The notes beneath the pieces were generated by a model. It saw nothing but the letters and a program-made list of their open reading frames with translations. It was not told where the DNA came from and made no database searches. Shown here one piece after another: positions 8,625 through 17,993 of a DNA stretch of 64,000 nucleotides (its first letter is position 1; each line of letters opens with the position of its first letter). The translations under genes and the position numbers were made by a program. The stretch is from contig DOYU01000010.1 of NCBI GenBank assembly GCA_003518365.1, positions 1 to 64,000 of the forward strand. Reading direction: 5' to 3'. Source of the DNA: Candidatus Magasanikiibacteriota bacterium. Lineage in GTDB: Bacteria; Patescibacteriota; Patescibacteriia; Magasanikbacterales; UBA922.

Positions 8625-9668
8625 ATGTTCAAAAATTTTACACAAAGATTTAGTCGCGATATTGGTATTGATCTTGGCACGGCCAACACCCTTGTCTACA
8701 TCCCAGAGAAAGGTATTGTTGTTGATGAACCCTCGGTTGTCGCGATTCATAATAAAACAGGGCAGATTCTTGCGGTGGGGAATGAAGCAAAGTACATGAT
8801 CGGAAAGACGCCACCCCATATTACGGTCACAAAACCGCTCAGTCATGGGGTCATCTCAGACTATGAAGTGACCGAAAAGATGTTGAAATATTTTATTGAT
8901 AAAGTGCACGAAGACAGTCGTTCGTTTATGACACGCCCTAGGGTCGTCGTCTGTGTGCCCCTCGAAGTCACAGAGGTAGAGGTAAAAGCTGTAGAAGATG
9001 CAGCAGTGGCAGCAGGGGCAAAAGAAGTTCATGTGGTCCAAGAGCCAATGGCCGCGGCGATTGGTGTACGCATGCCCATTCAAGATCCTGTGGGGAATAT
9101 GATTATTGATATTGGTGGGGGAAACACGGACGTTGCGGTGATTTCTTTGAGTGGCATTGTGACATGGAAATCCACAGAAATAGCAGGAGATGAAATGAAT
9201 AAAAATATTGTTCAGTACGCACGAGAAGTATTCAATCTTCTGATTGGAGAGACCTATGCTGAGCAAATGAAGATAAAAATTGGATCAGCAATACTTTCTC
9301 CTGAACGTATGGAATTTCCTATGCGTGGTCGGGATGTTGTCAGTGGATTGCCAAGAGAGATCATGGTGACAAATGAACATATTCATGAGGCATTGGAACG
9401 TTCTGTAAATACCATTATTAGCCTTATAAAAACCACTTTGGAGCAAACACCGCCAGAATTGACGGCAGATATTCATGAGCGAGGCGTACTACTTACAGGT
9501 GGTGGGGCGATGCTTCGGGCGCTTGACACGATCATTGCTCGTGCTATCGAGATCCCTGTCCGAGTATCGAGTGATCCACTGACGGATGTAGTACGAGGTA
9601 CCGGTATTCTTCTCGAAGATAGAGAGTTACTAAAGGAAATAGAATTGCCATCTGCTCGCGTGGCATAA
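8625..9668 (+). CDS. mreB: Rod shape-determining actin homologue MreB
   Basis: MreB forms membrane-associated filaments that guide lateral wall synthesis. The 347-residue sequence carries the actin-fold signatures DIGIDLGTANTLVY (phosphate 1), DIGGGNTDVAVISL (phosphate 2) and LLTGGGAMLRALD (adenosine motif). The N-terminus FKNFTQRFSRDIG could be the membrane-binding segment. It leads the mreB-mreC-mreD-pbp2 block, indicating rod-type peptidoglycan growth. Confidence 0.97.
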   Translation: MFKNFTQRFSRDIGIDLGTANTLVYIPEKGIVVDEPSVVAIHNKTGQILAVGNEAKYMIGKTPPHITVTKPLSHGVISDYEVTEKMLKYFIDKVHEDSRSFMTRPRVVVCVPLEVTEVEVKAVEDAAVAAGAKEVHVVQEPMAAAIGVRMPIQDPVGNMIIDIGGGNTDVAVISLSGIVTWKSTEIAGDEMNKNIVQYAREVFNLLIGETYAEQMKIKIGSAILSPERMEFPMRGRDVVSGLPREIMVTNEHIHEALERSVNTIISLIKTTLEQTPPELTADIHERGVLLTGGGAMLRALDTIIARAIEIPVRVSSDPLTDVVRGTGILLEDRELLKEIELPSARVA

Positions 9669-9693
9669 TATCTATCCTTTTACGTATGTTATT

Positions 9694-10512
9694 ATGAATA
9701 GTCCTCGTTTTTTTAGGTCATTTCTTTGGTTGACAGTGCTTCTCTTAGTCGTTGTCATTTTGCATATTTCAGGCGTACTCCATTTTATCGAAACGCCTCT
9801 TACCAGAATGTTGTACAAGGGAAGTCAAGCCCTCTACACGCTGACAATTACAGGAGAAGACGATGTGTATCTGAAGACACTCACTGGAGAGGAATTGCGT
9901 CAGGCATATATGGGACTGCAAGAACGATATAATAATATCGTCGTCGATGTTGCGCAGATAAAGGAATTGCAAAAAGAAAATGAAAATTTAAAGGAACAAC
10001 TACAATTTTTTTCAGAAAAGGATTGGACATATTACACTGGACGAGTCACAGGAAAGCAAATAAATCCGTTTGAAAGTACTATTTTAATGTATATCGACCA
10101 TGCATCAGAGACAATTCCTGTCGGCGCGCCTGCGATTACAAAGAGTGGCATATTTGTAGGAACAGTGGTGGCGGTTGATGGAAACATTATAAATATTCAG
10201 CTTCTGAACGATGGGCGAACGAAAGTTGGTGCATCATTTTTGAATGATGAGCGAACCATCGGTGTAGCGGAAGGTGGGTATGGAAAAAGCATTCGAGTGA
10301 ATTTTATTCCACAAAATGAGAAGATTGCAGCAGGGGACATCGTGGTCACATCTGGACTCACACAGCTCATCCCGTATGGATTACCAATAGGCACAATAGA
10401 AACAGTAGAAAAAGAGCCGTATGAACCATTTCAAAGTGCAGTTTTGACACCACTTGCTGCACCAAATAGCTTAGAAGTCATTTCTATAATAGTAGAACAG
10501 ATAGCAACATGA
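9694..10512 (+). CDS. mreC: Rod shape-determining protein MreC
   Basis: MreC is a bitopic membrane scaffold linking MreB to the elongation enzymes. The 272-residue protein has an N-terminal membrane helix (FLWLTVLLLVVVILHISGVL), a coiled-coil segment (ELQKENENLKEQLQFF, about residues 88-105), then the beta-rich domain with TVVAVDGNIINIQLLNDGRTKVGA and GDIVVTSGLTQLIPYGLPIG typical of MreC. Its stop overlaps the mreD start by 4 bases. Confidence 0.93.
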   Translation: MNSPRFFRSFLWLTVLLLVVVILHISGVLHFIETPLTRMLYKGSQALYTLTITGEDDVYLKTLTGEELRQAYMGLQERYNNIVVDVAQIKELQKENENLKEQLQFFSEKDWTYYTGRVTGKQINPFESTILMYIDHASETIPVGAPAITKSGIFVGTVVAVDGNIINIQLLNDGRTKVGASFLNDERTIGVAEGGYGKSIRVNFIPQNEKIAAGDIVVTSGLTQLIPYGLPIGTIETVEKEPYEPFQSAVLTPLAAPNSLEVISIIVEQIAT

Positions 10513-11021
10513 AAACATTTTTTCATATACTCCAACTTTGTATTTTTGTCTTGCTATTGCTCATGATACAATTTGGTGCTAGTTATGTTCTCCCTTTTCC
10601 CTGGAATGCGTTGCATGTGCCAACAAGCATCACTGTTATATATTTGATCATGAAAGAAAAAAGACGCATTATTTGGTATATGTTTGGATTCCTATTCCTT
10701 CTCGAGTTACTTGTTCCTTCTGAAATATTTGGGAGTCTGCTCATTCCGGGTGTGCTCAGTGCATTTATTGCATACTGGTGCCACAGATTTTTCTTTACCA
10801 ATAGGTCACTATATACAGGTATACTATTGACGATTATTGCATTATTGAGTTTTCATGTTGGGCAAATTGTATATCAGTTTTTTTCACATTTACTTATGTT
10901 GAGGATTGGGTATGTACCAAATGTTCATGTACGACTTCTTCTTGTTGAAGGAGGAATGACTCTGGGAATCAATATTGTTATACTATTTTTCCTTTTAAAA
11001 AGACATGTTCTGTTTGCCTAA
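10509..11021 (+). CDS. mreD: Rod shape-determining protein MreD-like membrane protein
   Basis: The 170-residue protein is almost entirely hydrophobic with about five membrane segments. It overlaps mreC by ATGA and precedes pbp2 by 6 bases. Sequence conservation of MreD is weak, so the call rests on topology, length and operon position. Together these make the assignment probable. Confidence 0.75.
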   Translation: MKTFFHILQLCIFVLLLLMIQFGASYVLPFPWNALHVPTSITVIYLIMKEKRRIIWYMFGFLFLLELLVPSEIFGSLLIPGVLSAFIAYWCHRFFFTNRSLYTGILLTIIALLSFHVGQIVYQFFSHLLMLRIGYVPNVHVRLLLVEGGMTLGINIVILFFLLKRHVLFA

Positions 11022-11027
11022 TCCTAT

Positions 11028-13019
11028 ATGTCAGACGAACAAGATTCACAATTTTTTCGACTGCCAATAGATGAACATCTTTCTGTTCCTGTTAGGGAAG
11101 AAACGATCTGGATAGAAGGTGTACATCCTACAGCAGGAGACAAATCTATTGGCACAAGAAAATTTGTGACAGAAAGTATTACCACAAAGAGACTGTACAT
11201 ATTTATTATTTTGGTAGCTGTTACTTTTTTGTTACTGGTGATGCGTGTAGGATTTTTGCAAATTGTGCAAGGGGCATCGTATAGAGATGCTGCAGAAGGG
11301 AATCGTCAACGGGCTCTTCCAATTCCAGCTGAACGTGGTCTTATTTTTGATAAAAATAATATTCAGATGACAAAGAATGTCCCAAATTTTGCATTGGCGC
11401 TCGTACCACAAGACTTGCCAAGAGATAAAGAAGAAAGAAAAAATATTATTGGACGCGTCGCATCCTTAACACATACACCTGTAGAGGAAATTGCAGAAAC
11501 CATAGAAAAGTACGGTTCATATAGCTACGAATCGATTATCATTCAGGAAGATTTAGATTATGATACAGCGATGAATGTGTATATCGCTTCCGCCGACATA
11601 CCAGGCATTCACATTCAAAGAGGGAGTAAACGACTGTATGTTGAAGAAAAAGATGAAAGTGAGATGCCATTGCCTATATCACTTTCGCATGTACTTGGGT
11701 ATCTCGGCAAATTAAGTCCAGAAGAATTGGATTCACTCTACCAGGTAGGATACCTCCCTTCAGACACGATAGGAAAAACAGGCGTAGAAAAAACCTATGA
11801 GCCATTTCTGCGTGGTACGTATGGTACAAAACAAATTGAAGTGGATTCGTTTGGTAAAGAACAAAAAGTGTTAAGTGAAGATCCTCCTGCACCAGGAAGT
11901 CATGTTGTTTTGAGTGTAGACATCCACATGCAAAAAGCACTTGAATACTATATCCAGAAAGCACTCGATGTCGGTGGATTTTCCCGTGCATCAGCTATTG
12001 CCATGGATCCACGTGATGGATCCATTCGGGCACTCGTCAGTTTGCCAAGCTTTGATAGCAATGATTTTTCTGGAGGCATTGATATTGATACGTATCAAAC
12101 GTATATTGATGATGCCAATCAGCCACTGTTTAACAGAGCTATTTCGGGTGCATTTCCATCTGGATCTAGTATCAAGCCAGCATTTGCAGCAGCTGCCCTT
12201 CAGGAAGGCCTTGTCACACAAAATACAACCTTTTTGAGTACTGGTGGCCTCGCCGTAGGGCAGTGGTTTTTTCCGGATTGGCAATCAGGTGGGCATGGTA
12301 TTACCAATATCAGACGTTCCATTGCTTGGTCAGTGAATACATTTTATTACTACATTGGGGGAGGTTTTGGGGATTTTGTTGGTATGGGCGTAGAGAAAAT
12401 GATGGAATATTTGAAATATTTCGGATTTGATGCGACGCTTGGTATTGATTTGCCTGGAGAAGTCGCTGGCTTTTTACCTTCCAAAGAATGGAAGGAACAA
12501 ACAAAAGGTGAACGGTGGTATGTCGGAGATACATATAATATTTCAATTGGTCAAGGGGATATTTTGGTAACACCACTACAAATAACATCCTATATTGCAA
12601 CTATTGCGAATGGAGGTACTATATTCAAGCCACATGTAGTCGAAAAGACGATTGATATTGCAACAGGGGTAGAGCATGCGATTTCATCTGAGGTGTTAAA
12701 AATTGTTCCTATTTCCGACACAAATCTCAATATCGTTCGTCTCGGCATGAAAGATTGTGTTGACTATGGGGCATGTCGTAGGCTATCATCTCTTCCTTTT
12801 GAAATAGCAGGGAAAACAGGGACAGCACAATGGAGTAGTGTCAAGGAGCCTCACGCATGGTTTACTTCATTCGCGCCATACGAGAATCCTGAGATTGTCC
12901 TCACCATTTTAATAGAAGAAGGAATAGGAGGCAGTGAATCAGCTACACCCGTTGCCTATGATTTTTACCGGTGGTGGTGGACCTACAAGACAACTGGGGA
13001 TATATCACTTGACGAGTAG
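11028..13019 (+). CDS. mrdA: Penicillin-binding protein 2, elongation transpeptidase
   Basis: This class B penicillin-binding protein crosslinks peptidoglycan during elongation. The 663 residues comprise a cytoplasmic stretch of about 58 residues (longer than usual), one membrane helix (LYIFIILVAVTFLLLVMRVGFL), the dimerisation domain (GNRQRALPIPAERGLIFDKNN) and the transpeptidase. The catalytic triad motifs are GSSIKPA (SxxK), WSVNTF (SxN) and AGKTGTAQW (KTG). It closes the mre operon. Confidence 0.95.
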   Translation: MSDEQDSQFFRLPIDEHLSVPVREETIWIEGVHPTAGDKSIGTRKFVTESITTKRLYIFIILVAVTFLLLVMRVGFLQIVQGASYRDAAEGNRQRALPIPAERGLIFDKNNIQMTKNVPNFALALVPQDLPRDKEERKNIIGRVASLTHTPVEEIAETIEKYGSYSYESIIIQEDLDYDTAMNVYIASADIPGIHIQRGSKRLYVEEKDESEMPLPISLSHVLGYLGKLSPEELDSLYQVGYLPSDTIGKTGVEKTYEPFLRGTYGTKQIEVDSFGKEQKVLSEDPPAPGSHVVLSVDIHMQKALEYYIQKALDVGGFSRASAIAMDPRDGSIRALVSLPSFDSNDFSGGIDIDTYQTYIDDANQPLFNRAISGAFPSGSSIKPAFAAAALQEGLVTQNTTFLSTGGLAVGQWFFPDWQSGGHGITNIRRSIAWSVNTFYYYIGGGFGDFVGMGVEKMMEYLKYFGFDATLGIDLPGEVAGFLPSKEWKEQTKGERWYVGDTYNISIGQGDILVTPLQITSYIATIANGGTIFKPHVVEKTIDIATGVEHAISSEVLKIVPISDTNLNIVRLGMKDCVDYGACRRLSSLPFEIAGKTGTAQWSSVKEPHAWFTSFAPYENPEIVLTILIEEGIGGSESATPVAYDFYRWWWTYKTTGDISLDE

Positions 13020-13100
13020 AAGAACGTTTGGGTATACTCAATGAAACCGCTCTAGAAGCGGATATTTTTATCAATTTGAAGGAGAGATTAAGGAACATGT

Positions 13101-13565
13101 ATGACAACAACACAATATCTTTCACAAGAAAAAAAGGGTGAGCTTGAACAGGAATTGATTGATCTGAAATTAACAAAAATTCCAGAAATTGCACAACGTA
13201 TTGACGAGGCAAAGCAGATGGGCGATCTTTCTGAAAATGCAGAGTATCATGATGCAAGAGATCAGATGGCATGGGCCCAGAGCCGCGTTCTTGAACTCGA
13301 AGCAATTTTGCACAATGCCGAAGTCATTACCACAACAGGCTCTGGCGATGGTGTTGTTGATCTTGGAAGGACCGTAGTGGTGAAGGTCAATGGCAAAGAG
13401 AAAGAATATACGATAGTCGGGGCGCAAGAAGCAGATCCTTTGTCCGGAAAAATATCCAATGAATCGCCGCTCGGAGAAGCGTTTATGGGAAAGAAGAAAG
13501 GGGATGCAGTTGTGGTTGAAGTTCCGGCAGGAGTGCAGGAATATAAGATTATTGCAGTCAAGTGA
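13101..13565 (+). CDS. greA: Transcription elongation factor GreA
   Basis: GreA rescues backtracked RNA polymerase by stimulating transcript cleavage. The 154 residues include the N-terminal coiled coil with the catalytic tip GDLSENAEYHDARD (acidic Asp and Glu) and the C-terminal FKBP-like domain (VVDLGRTVVVKVNGKEKEYTIVG, SPLGEAFMGKKKGD). It has a recognisable AAGGA six bases before ATG 13101, unlike most genes here. The leader (13047-13061) can form a CCGCT/AGCGG hairpin. A second GreA-like gene lies at 44423. Confidence 0.95.
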   Translation: MTTTQYLSQEKKGELEQELIDLKLTKIPEIAQRIDEAKQMGDLSENAEYHDARDQMAWAQSRVLELEAILHNAEVITTTGSGDGVVDLGRTVVVKVNGKEKEYTIVGAQEADPLSGKISNESPLGEAFMGKKKGDAVVVEVPAGVQEYKIIAVK

Positions 13566-13570
13566 TCTTT

Positions 13571-13619
13571 GTAACTCAGGTCTTTATACCTGTGACTCAA
13601 ATCTAAAGATTTGAGTTAC
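13571..13619 (+). repeat. REP-type palindromic repeat (double hairpin)
   Basis: The 49-base element starts GTAACTC and ends GAGTTAC, which pair. Between them are two hairpins: AGGT-ctttat-ACCT and AAATC-taaa-GATTT. The same GTAACTCAGGTCT start flanks the transposase-like gene at 17994-18518, so this is probably a REP of that RAYT family lying 4 kb away. Confidence 0.8.
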
Positions 13620-13640
13620 AATTTTTATCTCAACAAAGCA

Positions 13641-13676
13641 AAAAAAGACGACTTTCCCCAAAAGTTGTCTTTTTTA
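13641..13676 (+). terminator. Intrinsic terminator of greA
   Basis: AAAAAAGACGACTTT (13641-13655) and AAAGTTGTCTTTTTT (13661-13675) form a long stem ending in a T-run. Confidence 0.85.
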
Positions 13677-13717
13677 TATATATTTGTTACTATAAAGAGC
13701 GTAAATAAGCGAAAAAT

Positions 13718-15190
13718 ATGCCAAAACCAGAAATAGATATTAATGACGAAAGAACAGTGAGATTAGCGAAACTTGCCTCGTTGACAGAAGCAGGGAATTC
13801 TTCATTTCCTGCACATTCAGAAAAGCAACATACGGTAGCAGAAGCAATTTTGAGTACCGAAGGAAGTACGGTGATCACGGCAGGAAGAATCATGTCAAAA
13901 CGAGAAATAGGCAAACTTACGTTTTGTCGCTTGCAAGATGTGAGCGGTGTTATTCAGCTCATTGTCAAACAAGATGAACTTGAAAAAGAAGTGTATAAGC
14001 AATTTGTAAAACTAGTTGATGCGGGTGATGTCGTCGATGTGACAGGGGAGCGATTCCAATCAAAAACAGGAGAGGATTCTATTCTGGTAAAAAAATACTC
14101 AGTTTTGACAAAGGCACTCTTGCCACTGCCAGACAAATTTCATGGATTGCAAAATGAGGAGCTTCGCATGCGCAAGCGCTATCTTGATTTACTCACCAAT
14201 CCAGAACTTCGTGATATCTTTGTAAAGCGTGCACACTTTTGGGATGTAACCAGAACTTTTTTGAAAGACAATGGATTTTTTGAAGTAGAAACACCCTATC
14301 TCGAGACAACTACCGGCGGCGCAGAAGCAACACCGTTTCAAGCACATCACAATGATTTTGATATTGATGTGTATCTTCGCATTTCTGTCGGTGAACTGTG
14401 GCAAAAGCGTCTCATGGCAGCAGGATTTGAAAAAACATTTGAAATCGGTCGTGTGTTCCGCAATGAAGGATCGAGCCCAGATCATTTGCAGGAATTTACC
14501 AACATGGAATTTTACTGGGCATACGCTGATTATAGAAAAGGCATGAAACTCGTCCAAGAACTCTATCAAAAAATTGCGATCGATGTATTTGGCAAAACTG
14601 AGTTCACAACAAAAGGCATGAACTACGATCTTGCAGGAGAATGGCCAGAAATTGATTATGTGAGTGAAGTAAAGAAGCAAACCGGCATTGATGTATTGAA
14701 AGCAAGTGAAGATGATATGCGAAAGAAGCTCGATGAGCTTGGTGTCGTCTACGAAGGAACAAACCGAGAGCGACTTACCGATACACTCTGGAAATTTTGT
14801 CGCAAGAATATTGCTGGTCCAGCATTCCTCGTCAATCATCCAAAACTGGTTTCGCCACTCGCAAAAACACATCGTGACAATTCAGAACTGACCGAACGAT
14901 TTCAGATCATCATTGCCGGCAGTGAGATCGGCAATGGCTATTCAGAATTGAATGATCCTATTGAACAGCGCGCACGATTTGAAAAACAACAAGAACTTAT
15001 CGCATCAGGTGATACCGAGGCTATGATGCCAGATTGGGAATTTGTCGAAATGCTCGAGCACGGGATGCCACCTACGTGTGGCTTTGGCTTTGGTGAACGA
15101 TTTTTTGCATTTCTCGTCGATAGGCCACTTCGTGAAGTGACACTTTTTCCACTGGTGAAACCTATTATCGAAGAAAATAGCGCAGAGTAA
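13718..15190 (+). CDS. lysS: Lysyl-tRNA synthetase, class II
   Basis: LysRS charges tRNA-Lys. The 490 residues include the N-terminal OB-fold anticodon-binding domain (TAGRIMSKREIGKLTFCRLQDVSGVIQLI) and the class II core: motif 2 IGRVFRNEGSSPDHLQEFTNMEFYW and motif 3 GFGFGERFFAFLVDRPLREVTLFP. It has a usual family length. It is followed 2 bases later by a nucleotidyltransferase gene. Confidence 0.95.
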   Translation: MPKPEIDINDERTVRLAKLASLTEAGNSSFPAHSEKQHTVAEAILSTEGSTVITAGRIMSKREIGKLTFCRLQDVSGVIQLIVKQDELEKEVYKQFVKLVDAGDVVDVTGERFQSKTGEDSILVKKYSVLTKALLPLPDKFHGLQNEELRMRKRYLDLLTNPELRDIFVKRAHFWDVTRTFLKDNGFFEVETPYLETTTGGAEATPFQAHHNDFDIDVYLRISVGELWQKRLMAAGFEKTFEIGRVFRNEGSSPDHLQEFTNMEFYWAYADYRKGMKLVQELYQKIAIDVFGKTEFTTKGMNYDLAGEWPEIDYVSEVKKQTGIDVLKASEDDMRKKLDELGVVYEGTNRERLTDTLWKFCRKNIAGPAFLVNHPKLVSPLAKTHRDNSELTERFQIIIAGSEIGNGYSELNDPIEQRARFEKQQELIASGDTEAMMPDWEFVEMLEHGMPPTCGFGFGERFFAFLVDRPLREVTLFPLVKPIIEENSAE

Positions 15191-15192
15191 AT

Positions 15193-15609
15193 ATGAAAAC
15201 GGTCCTCCTCTTTGGAACCTTTGATTTTCTCCACAGCGGGCATATGCATACGTTTGAGGAAGCAAAGAAGCTTGGCGACACATTGATCGTGTCAGTTGCG
15301 AGAGACAAGGCGGTGGAAACAATAAAAGCAAAGTTTCCACTGCATTCAGAAGAAGAGCGTCTCAACTTGGTGAGACATATAGATATTGTGGACGACGCAA
15401 TTCTTGGTGATGAAGAACAAAGCGTGTATTCGTTTTTTGACAAATTCATTCCAGATATCATCGCACTCGGCTATGATCAAGATGCATTGAAGGAAGATAT
15501 TGAAACATTCATAGCAACCCACGACTACGCAACGACGTGTGTGACACTCCCTGTCTATAAAAACGGAGATATGAAATCGAGTAGAATAAAAGAAACACTA
15601 GCAATATGA
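15193..15609 (+). CDS. Cytidylyltransferase-like nucleotidyltransferase
   Basis: The 138-residue protein is a stand-alone nucleotidyltransferase: GTFDFLHSGHM carries the HxGH nucleotide-binding motif, and the C-terminal SSRIKETL is the second substrate motif. The family includes glycerol-3-phosphate cytidylyltransferase (TagD) and archaeal FAD synthase (RibL); IALGYDQ fits either. The substrate cannot be decided from sequence. Its stop overlaps the next start as ATGA. Confidence 0.85.
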   Translation: MKTVLLFGTFDFLHSGHMHTFEEAKKLGDTLIVSVARDKAVETIKAKFPLHSEEERLNLVRHIDIVDDAILGDEEQSVYSFFDKFIPDIIALGYDQDALKEDIETFIATHDYATTCVTLPVYKNGDMKSSRIKETLAI

Positions 15610-16655
15610 AACGACGAAAATTATTGATAGCAACAACAAACGAAGGCAAGATAGGCGAAATTACGCATTTTTTGAAATCGCTTCCGTTTCATCTCGTAAC
15701 ATTGAAGGATTTGAATCAAGAAATTGAAGAACCTGAAGAAACGGGTGCAACGTTGCAGGATAATGCAATTCTTAAGGCAACATACTACGGAGAAAAAGCA
15801 AATATGCTCACACTTGCTGATGACGGTGGACTTTTTATTGATGCTCTTGATGGCTGGCCAGGCGTAAAAAGTGCTCGTGCATTCAATGGTACAAGTGTTC
15901 TTGAAGATGATGACATGCTCAAAGCACTTGAAGAAGTCCCGGAAGAAAATAGAAAAGCAGAGTTCAAACTTGTGACAGCAATATACGATCCACAAGACAA
16001 AACAGTGTTCACTGCAGAAGGAGCTGACTCAGGATCGGTACTCAAAGCACCCGTGAAAAATGAAGTTGTCAAATGGGGATACAACAATGTGTTTTATTCC
16101 GATGCTCTTGGAAAAACGTATGGAGAAATGACAATTGCAGAAAAGAATGGTTCAAGTCATCGAGGAAAGTCTCTGAGTCAAATCAAATATTTTCTTCAGA
16201 ATCAATACGGTGGCAAACATTTTGTCGTTCCTGTAGCAATTATTATTAGGGATGGAAAAATTTTGATGAACAAACGTAATGATCCACACAATCCACAATT
16301 TCACGGCGTATGGGAATTTCCCGGTGGCACAGTAGAAATGGGAGAAACTATTTTTGAAAATGTTGTCAGAGAATGTAAGGAAGAAACAGGGTTCGATGTA
16401 AAAGTTCTCGAACAGTTGCCTACCATTCGCGTCAAAACGCGTCATATTGAAAAGTTTAGTTATCAAATTTATTTAGTCCCTGTCATAGCAAAAATTGTTG
16501 GTGGAGACGGAGTATTCAGTGATGATGAAGTATTAGAAATGCGATGGTACACACCAGAAGAGATTCCATCCTTACACCTGTTCCCAGACGACGGCAACAT
16601 GGTGACAGAATATTTGCCAATGATAAATGATGCAATATCCCGAAACTCCCTATAA
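15606..16655 (+). CDS. RdgB/HAM1 nucleotide pyrophosphatase fused to a NUDIX hydrolase
   Basis: Two nucleotide house-cleaning domains are joined. Residues 1-200 are RdgB/HAM1-like (LLIATTNEGKIGEI, LADDGGLFIDALDGWPGVKSARAF, AEKNGSSHRGKSL), which removes dITP/XTP-type purines. Residues 205-349 are a NUDIX hydrolase with a perfect GX5EX7REUXEEXGU box (from GTVEMGE to EETGF), preceded by WEFPGG. A MutT-like oxidised-nucleotide substrate is plausible. The two domains are usually separate genes. The ORF overlaps the preceding gene by 4 bases. Confidence 0.92.
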   Translation: MKRRKLLIATTNEGKIGEITHFLKSLPFHLVTLKDLNQEIEEPEETGATLQDNAILKATYYGEKANMLTLADDGGLFIDALDGWPGVKSARAFNGTSVLEDDDMLKALEEVPEENRKAEFKLVTAIYDPQDKTVFTAEGADSGSVLKAPVKNEVVKWGYNNVFYSDALGKTYGEMTIAEKNGSSHRGKSLSQIKYFLQNQYGGKHFVVPVAIIIRDGKILMNKRNDPHNPQFHGVWEFPGGTVEMGETIFENVVRECKEETGFDVKVLEQLPTIRVKTRHIEKFSYQIYLVPVIAKIVGGDGVFSDDEVLEMRWYTPEEIPSLHLFPDDGNMVTEYLPMINDAISRNSL

Positions 16656-16690
16656 ATTGTTTATTGTTATTTGCTTATTGTGTATTGACA
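16656..16690 (+). repeat. Heptanucleotide tandem repeat, five units
   Basis: Five consecutive 7-base units follow a degenerate ATTGNNN pattern (third unit TTTGCTT) and fill the whole gap between the RdgB-NUDIX gene and the serS start at 16692. See the finding on heptad repeats. Confidence 0.7.
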
Positions 16691-16691
16691 T

Positions 16692-17942
16692 ATGATTGAT
16701 ATCAAATTCATCCGCGAAAACGTGGAACTTGTAAAGGAGAATTGTACAAACAGAAATGTTACGGTGGACATTGATCGTCTTTTGGCTCTTGATGAGACTC
16801 GTCGTGGTCTGCAACAAGAGATAGATGACTTGAAATCAGTGAGGAATGCAACATCAAAAGGAAAGCCGAGTGAGGAAGATATCGCAGCGATGAAAGAACT
16901 CGGTGAAAAGATAAAACGTATTGAAGGAGATTTCAAAAGTGTCGAGCCAGAATATCTCGATCATCTCCTTTTGGTCCCAAATCTCACACATCCCGATTCA
17001 CCAATTGGCGGGGAGTCGGATTTTGTCGTTGTTGAAGAACGAGGAACTGTCCCCACATTTTCATTTGATCCAAAAGATCACGAAGCCATCATGACAGATC
17101 TGGACCTGCTCGATTTTGAACGCGGTGCAAAAGTCGCTGGATCAAAATTTTATTATGTCAAAAATGATGCAGTGCGGCTCAACCAAGCATTGCTAAATTA
17201 CGGCATGGATGTACTCGAAAAACATGGCTATACCCTTCTGGAAACACCAGACCTTGCAAAAGACCAGATCCTTGAAGCATCAGGATTCAATCCTCGCGGC
17301 GCAGAATCACAGACGTATAAGATTGAAGAAACTGATCTGAACTTGATTGGTACGGCTGAAATTACCGTCCTTGGCTATCACGCAGACGAAGTGCTTGATT
17401 TGTCAGCAGGACCAAAGAAGTATGCCGCACTTTCACACTGCTACCGTCGTGAAGCAGGATCATATGGACGAGAAAGTAAAGGACTGTATCGTGTTCACCA
17501 GTTTACAAAGCTCGAAATGTTCATCTTCTGTAAACCTGAAGAAAGTGAAGCCCTCCATACAGAACTTCTGAACATTGAGAAGGAAATTTGTGACGGACTC
17601 GGGCTTGCATACCGTGTCATCGATATCCCAACAGGAGATCTCGGTGGTCCAGCATACAGAAAATATGATCTCGAAGCCTGGATGACTATGAAAGAGGGAG
17701 AAGATAAATACGGTGAAATTACCAGTACAAGTAACTGTACAGATTACCAAGCTCGTAGATTGAACATCAAGCACAAAGAAGGGGAGAGCAAGCCTGAATT
17801 TGTCCATACGCTCAATGGCACAGCGATTGTTCTTTCACGTTTTCCAATCGCGATTGTAGAACAATATCAAAATGAAGATGGCACAGTGACTGTGCCGGAA
17901 GTGTTGAGAAAATATATGGGGAAAGATATTATTGGAGTATAA
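16692..17942 (+). CDS. serS: Seryl-tRNA synthetase
   Basis: SerRS charges tRNA-Ser. The 416 residues show the N-terminal long coiled-coil arm (about residues 30-100, LDETRRGLQQEIDDLKSVRN) that binds the long variable arm of tRNA-Ser. The class II core follows with motif 2 CYRREAGSYGRESKGLYRVHQFTKLEMF and motif 3 NGTAIVLSRFPIAIVEQYQNEDG. Length and motifs are complete. The RAYT element lies just downstream. Confidence 0.95.
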   Translation: MIDIKFIRENVELVKENCTNRNVTVDIDRLLALDETRRGLQQEIDDLKSVRNATSKGKPSEEDIAAMKELGEKIKRIEGDFKSVEPEYLDHLLLVPNLTHPDSPIGGESDFVVVEERGTVPTFSFDPKDHEAIMTDLDLLDFERGAKVAGSKFYYVKNDAVRLNQALLNYGMDVLEKHGYTLLETPDLAKDQILEASGFNPRGAESQTYKIEETDLNLIGTAEITVLGYHADEVLDLSAGPKKYAALSHCYRREAGSYGRESKGLYRVHQFTKLEMFIFCKPEESEALHTELLNIEKEICDGLGLAYRVIDIPTGDLGGPAYRKYDLEAWMTMKEGEDKYGEITSTSNCTDYQARRLNIKHKEGESKPEFVHTLNGTAIVLSRFPIAIVEQYQNEDGTVTVPEVLRKYMGKDIIGV

Positions 17943-17952
17943 CCGATATTGT

Positions 17953-17982
17953 GTAACTCAGGTCTGAAGACCTGAGAGTCAC
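17953..17982 (+). repeat. REP hairpin upstream of the RAYT gene
   Basis: It starts GTAACTCAGGTCT and continues gaAGACCTGAG-AGTCAC, forming a stem of 9 base pairs with a GTAAC foot. It lies 11 bases before the transposase start. Together with the right copy it brackets the gene in opposite orientation. Confidence 0.85.
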
Positions 17983-17993
17983 GCAGATTTACT

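Noticed and set aside
13571..13619. Reading the REP at 13571 as a greA terminator
   Set aside because: No T-run follows, and a better terminator lies at 13641-13676; sequence matches the RAYT REPs.
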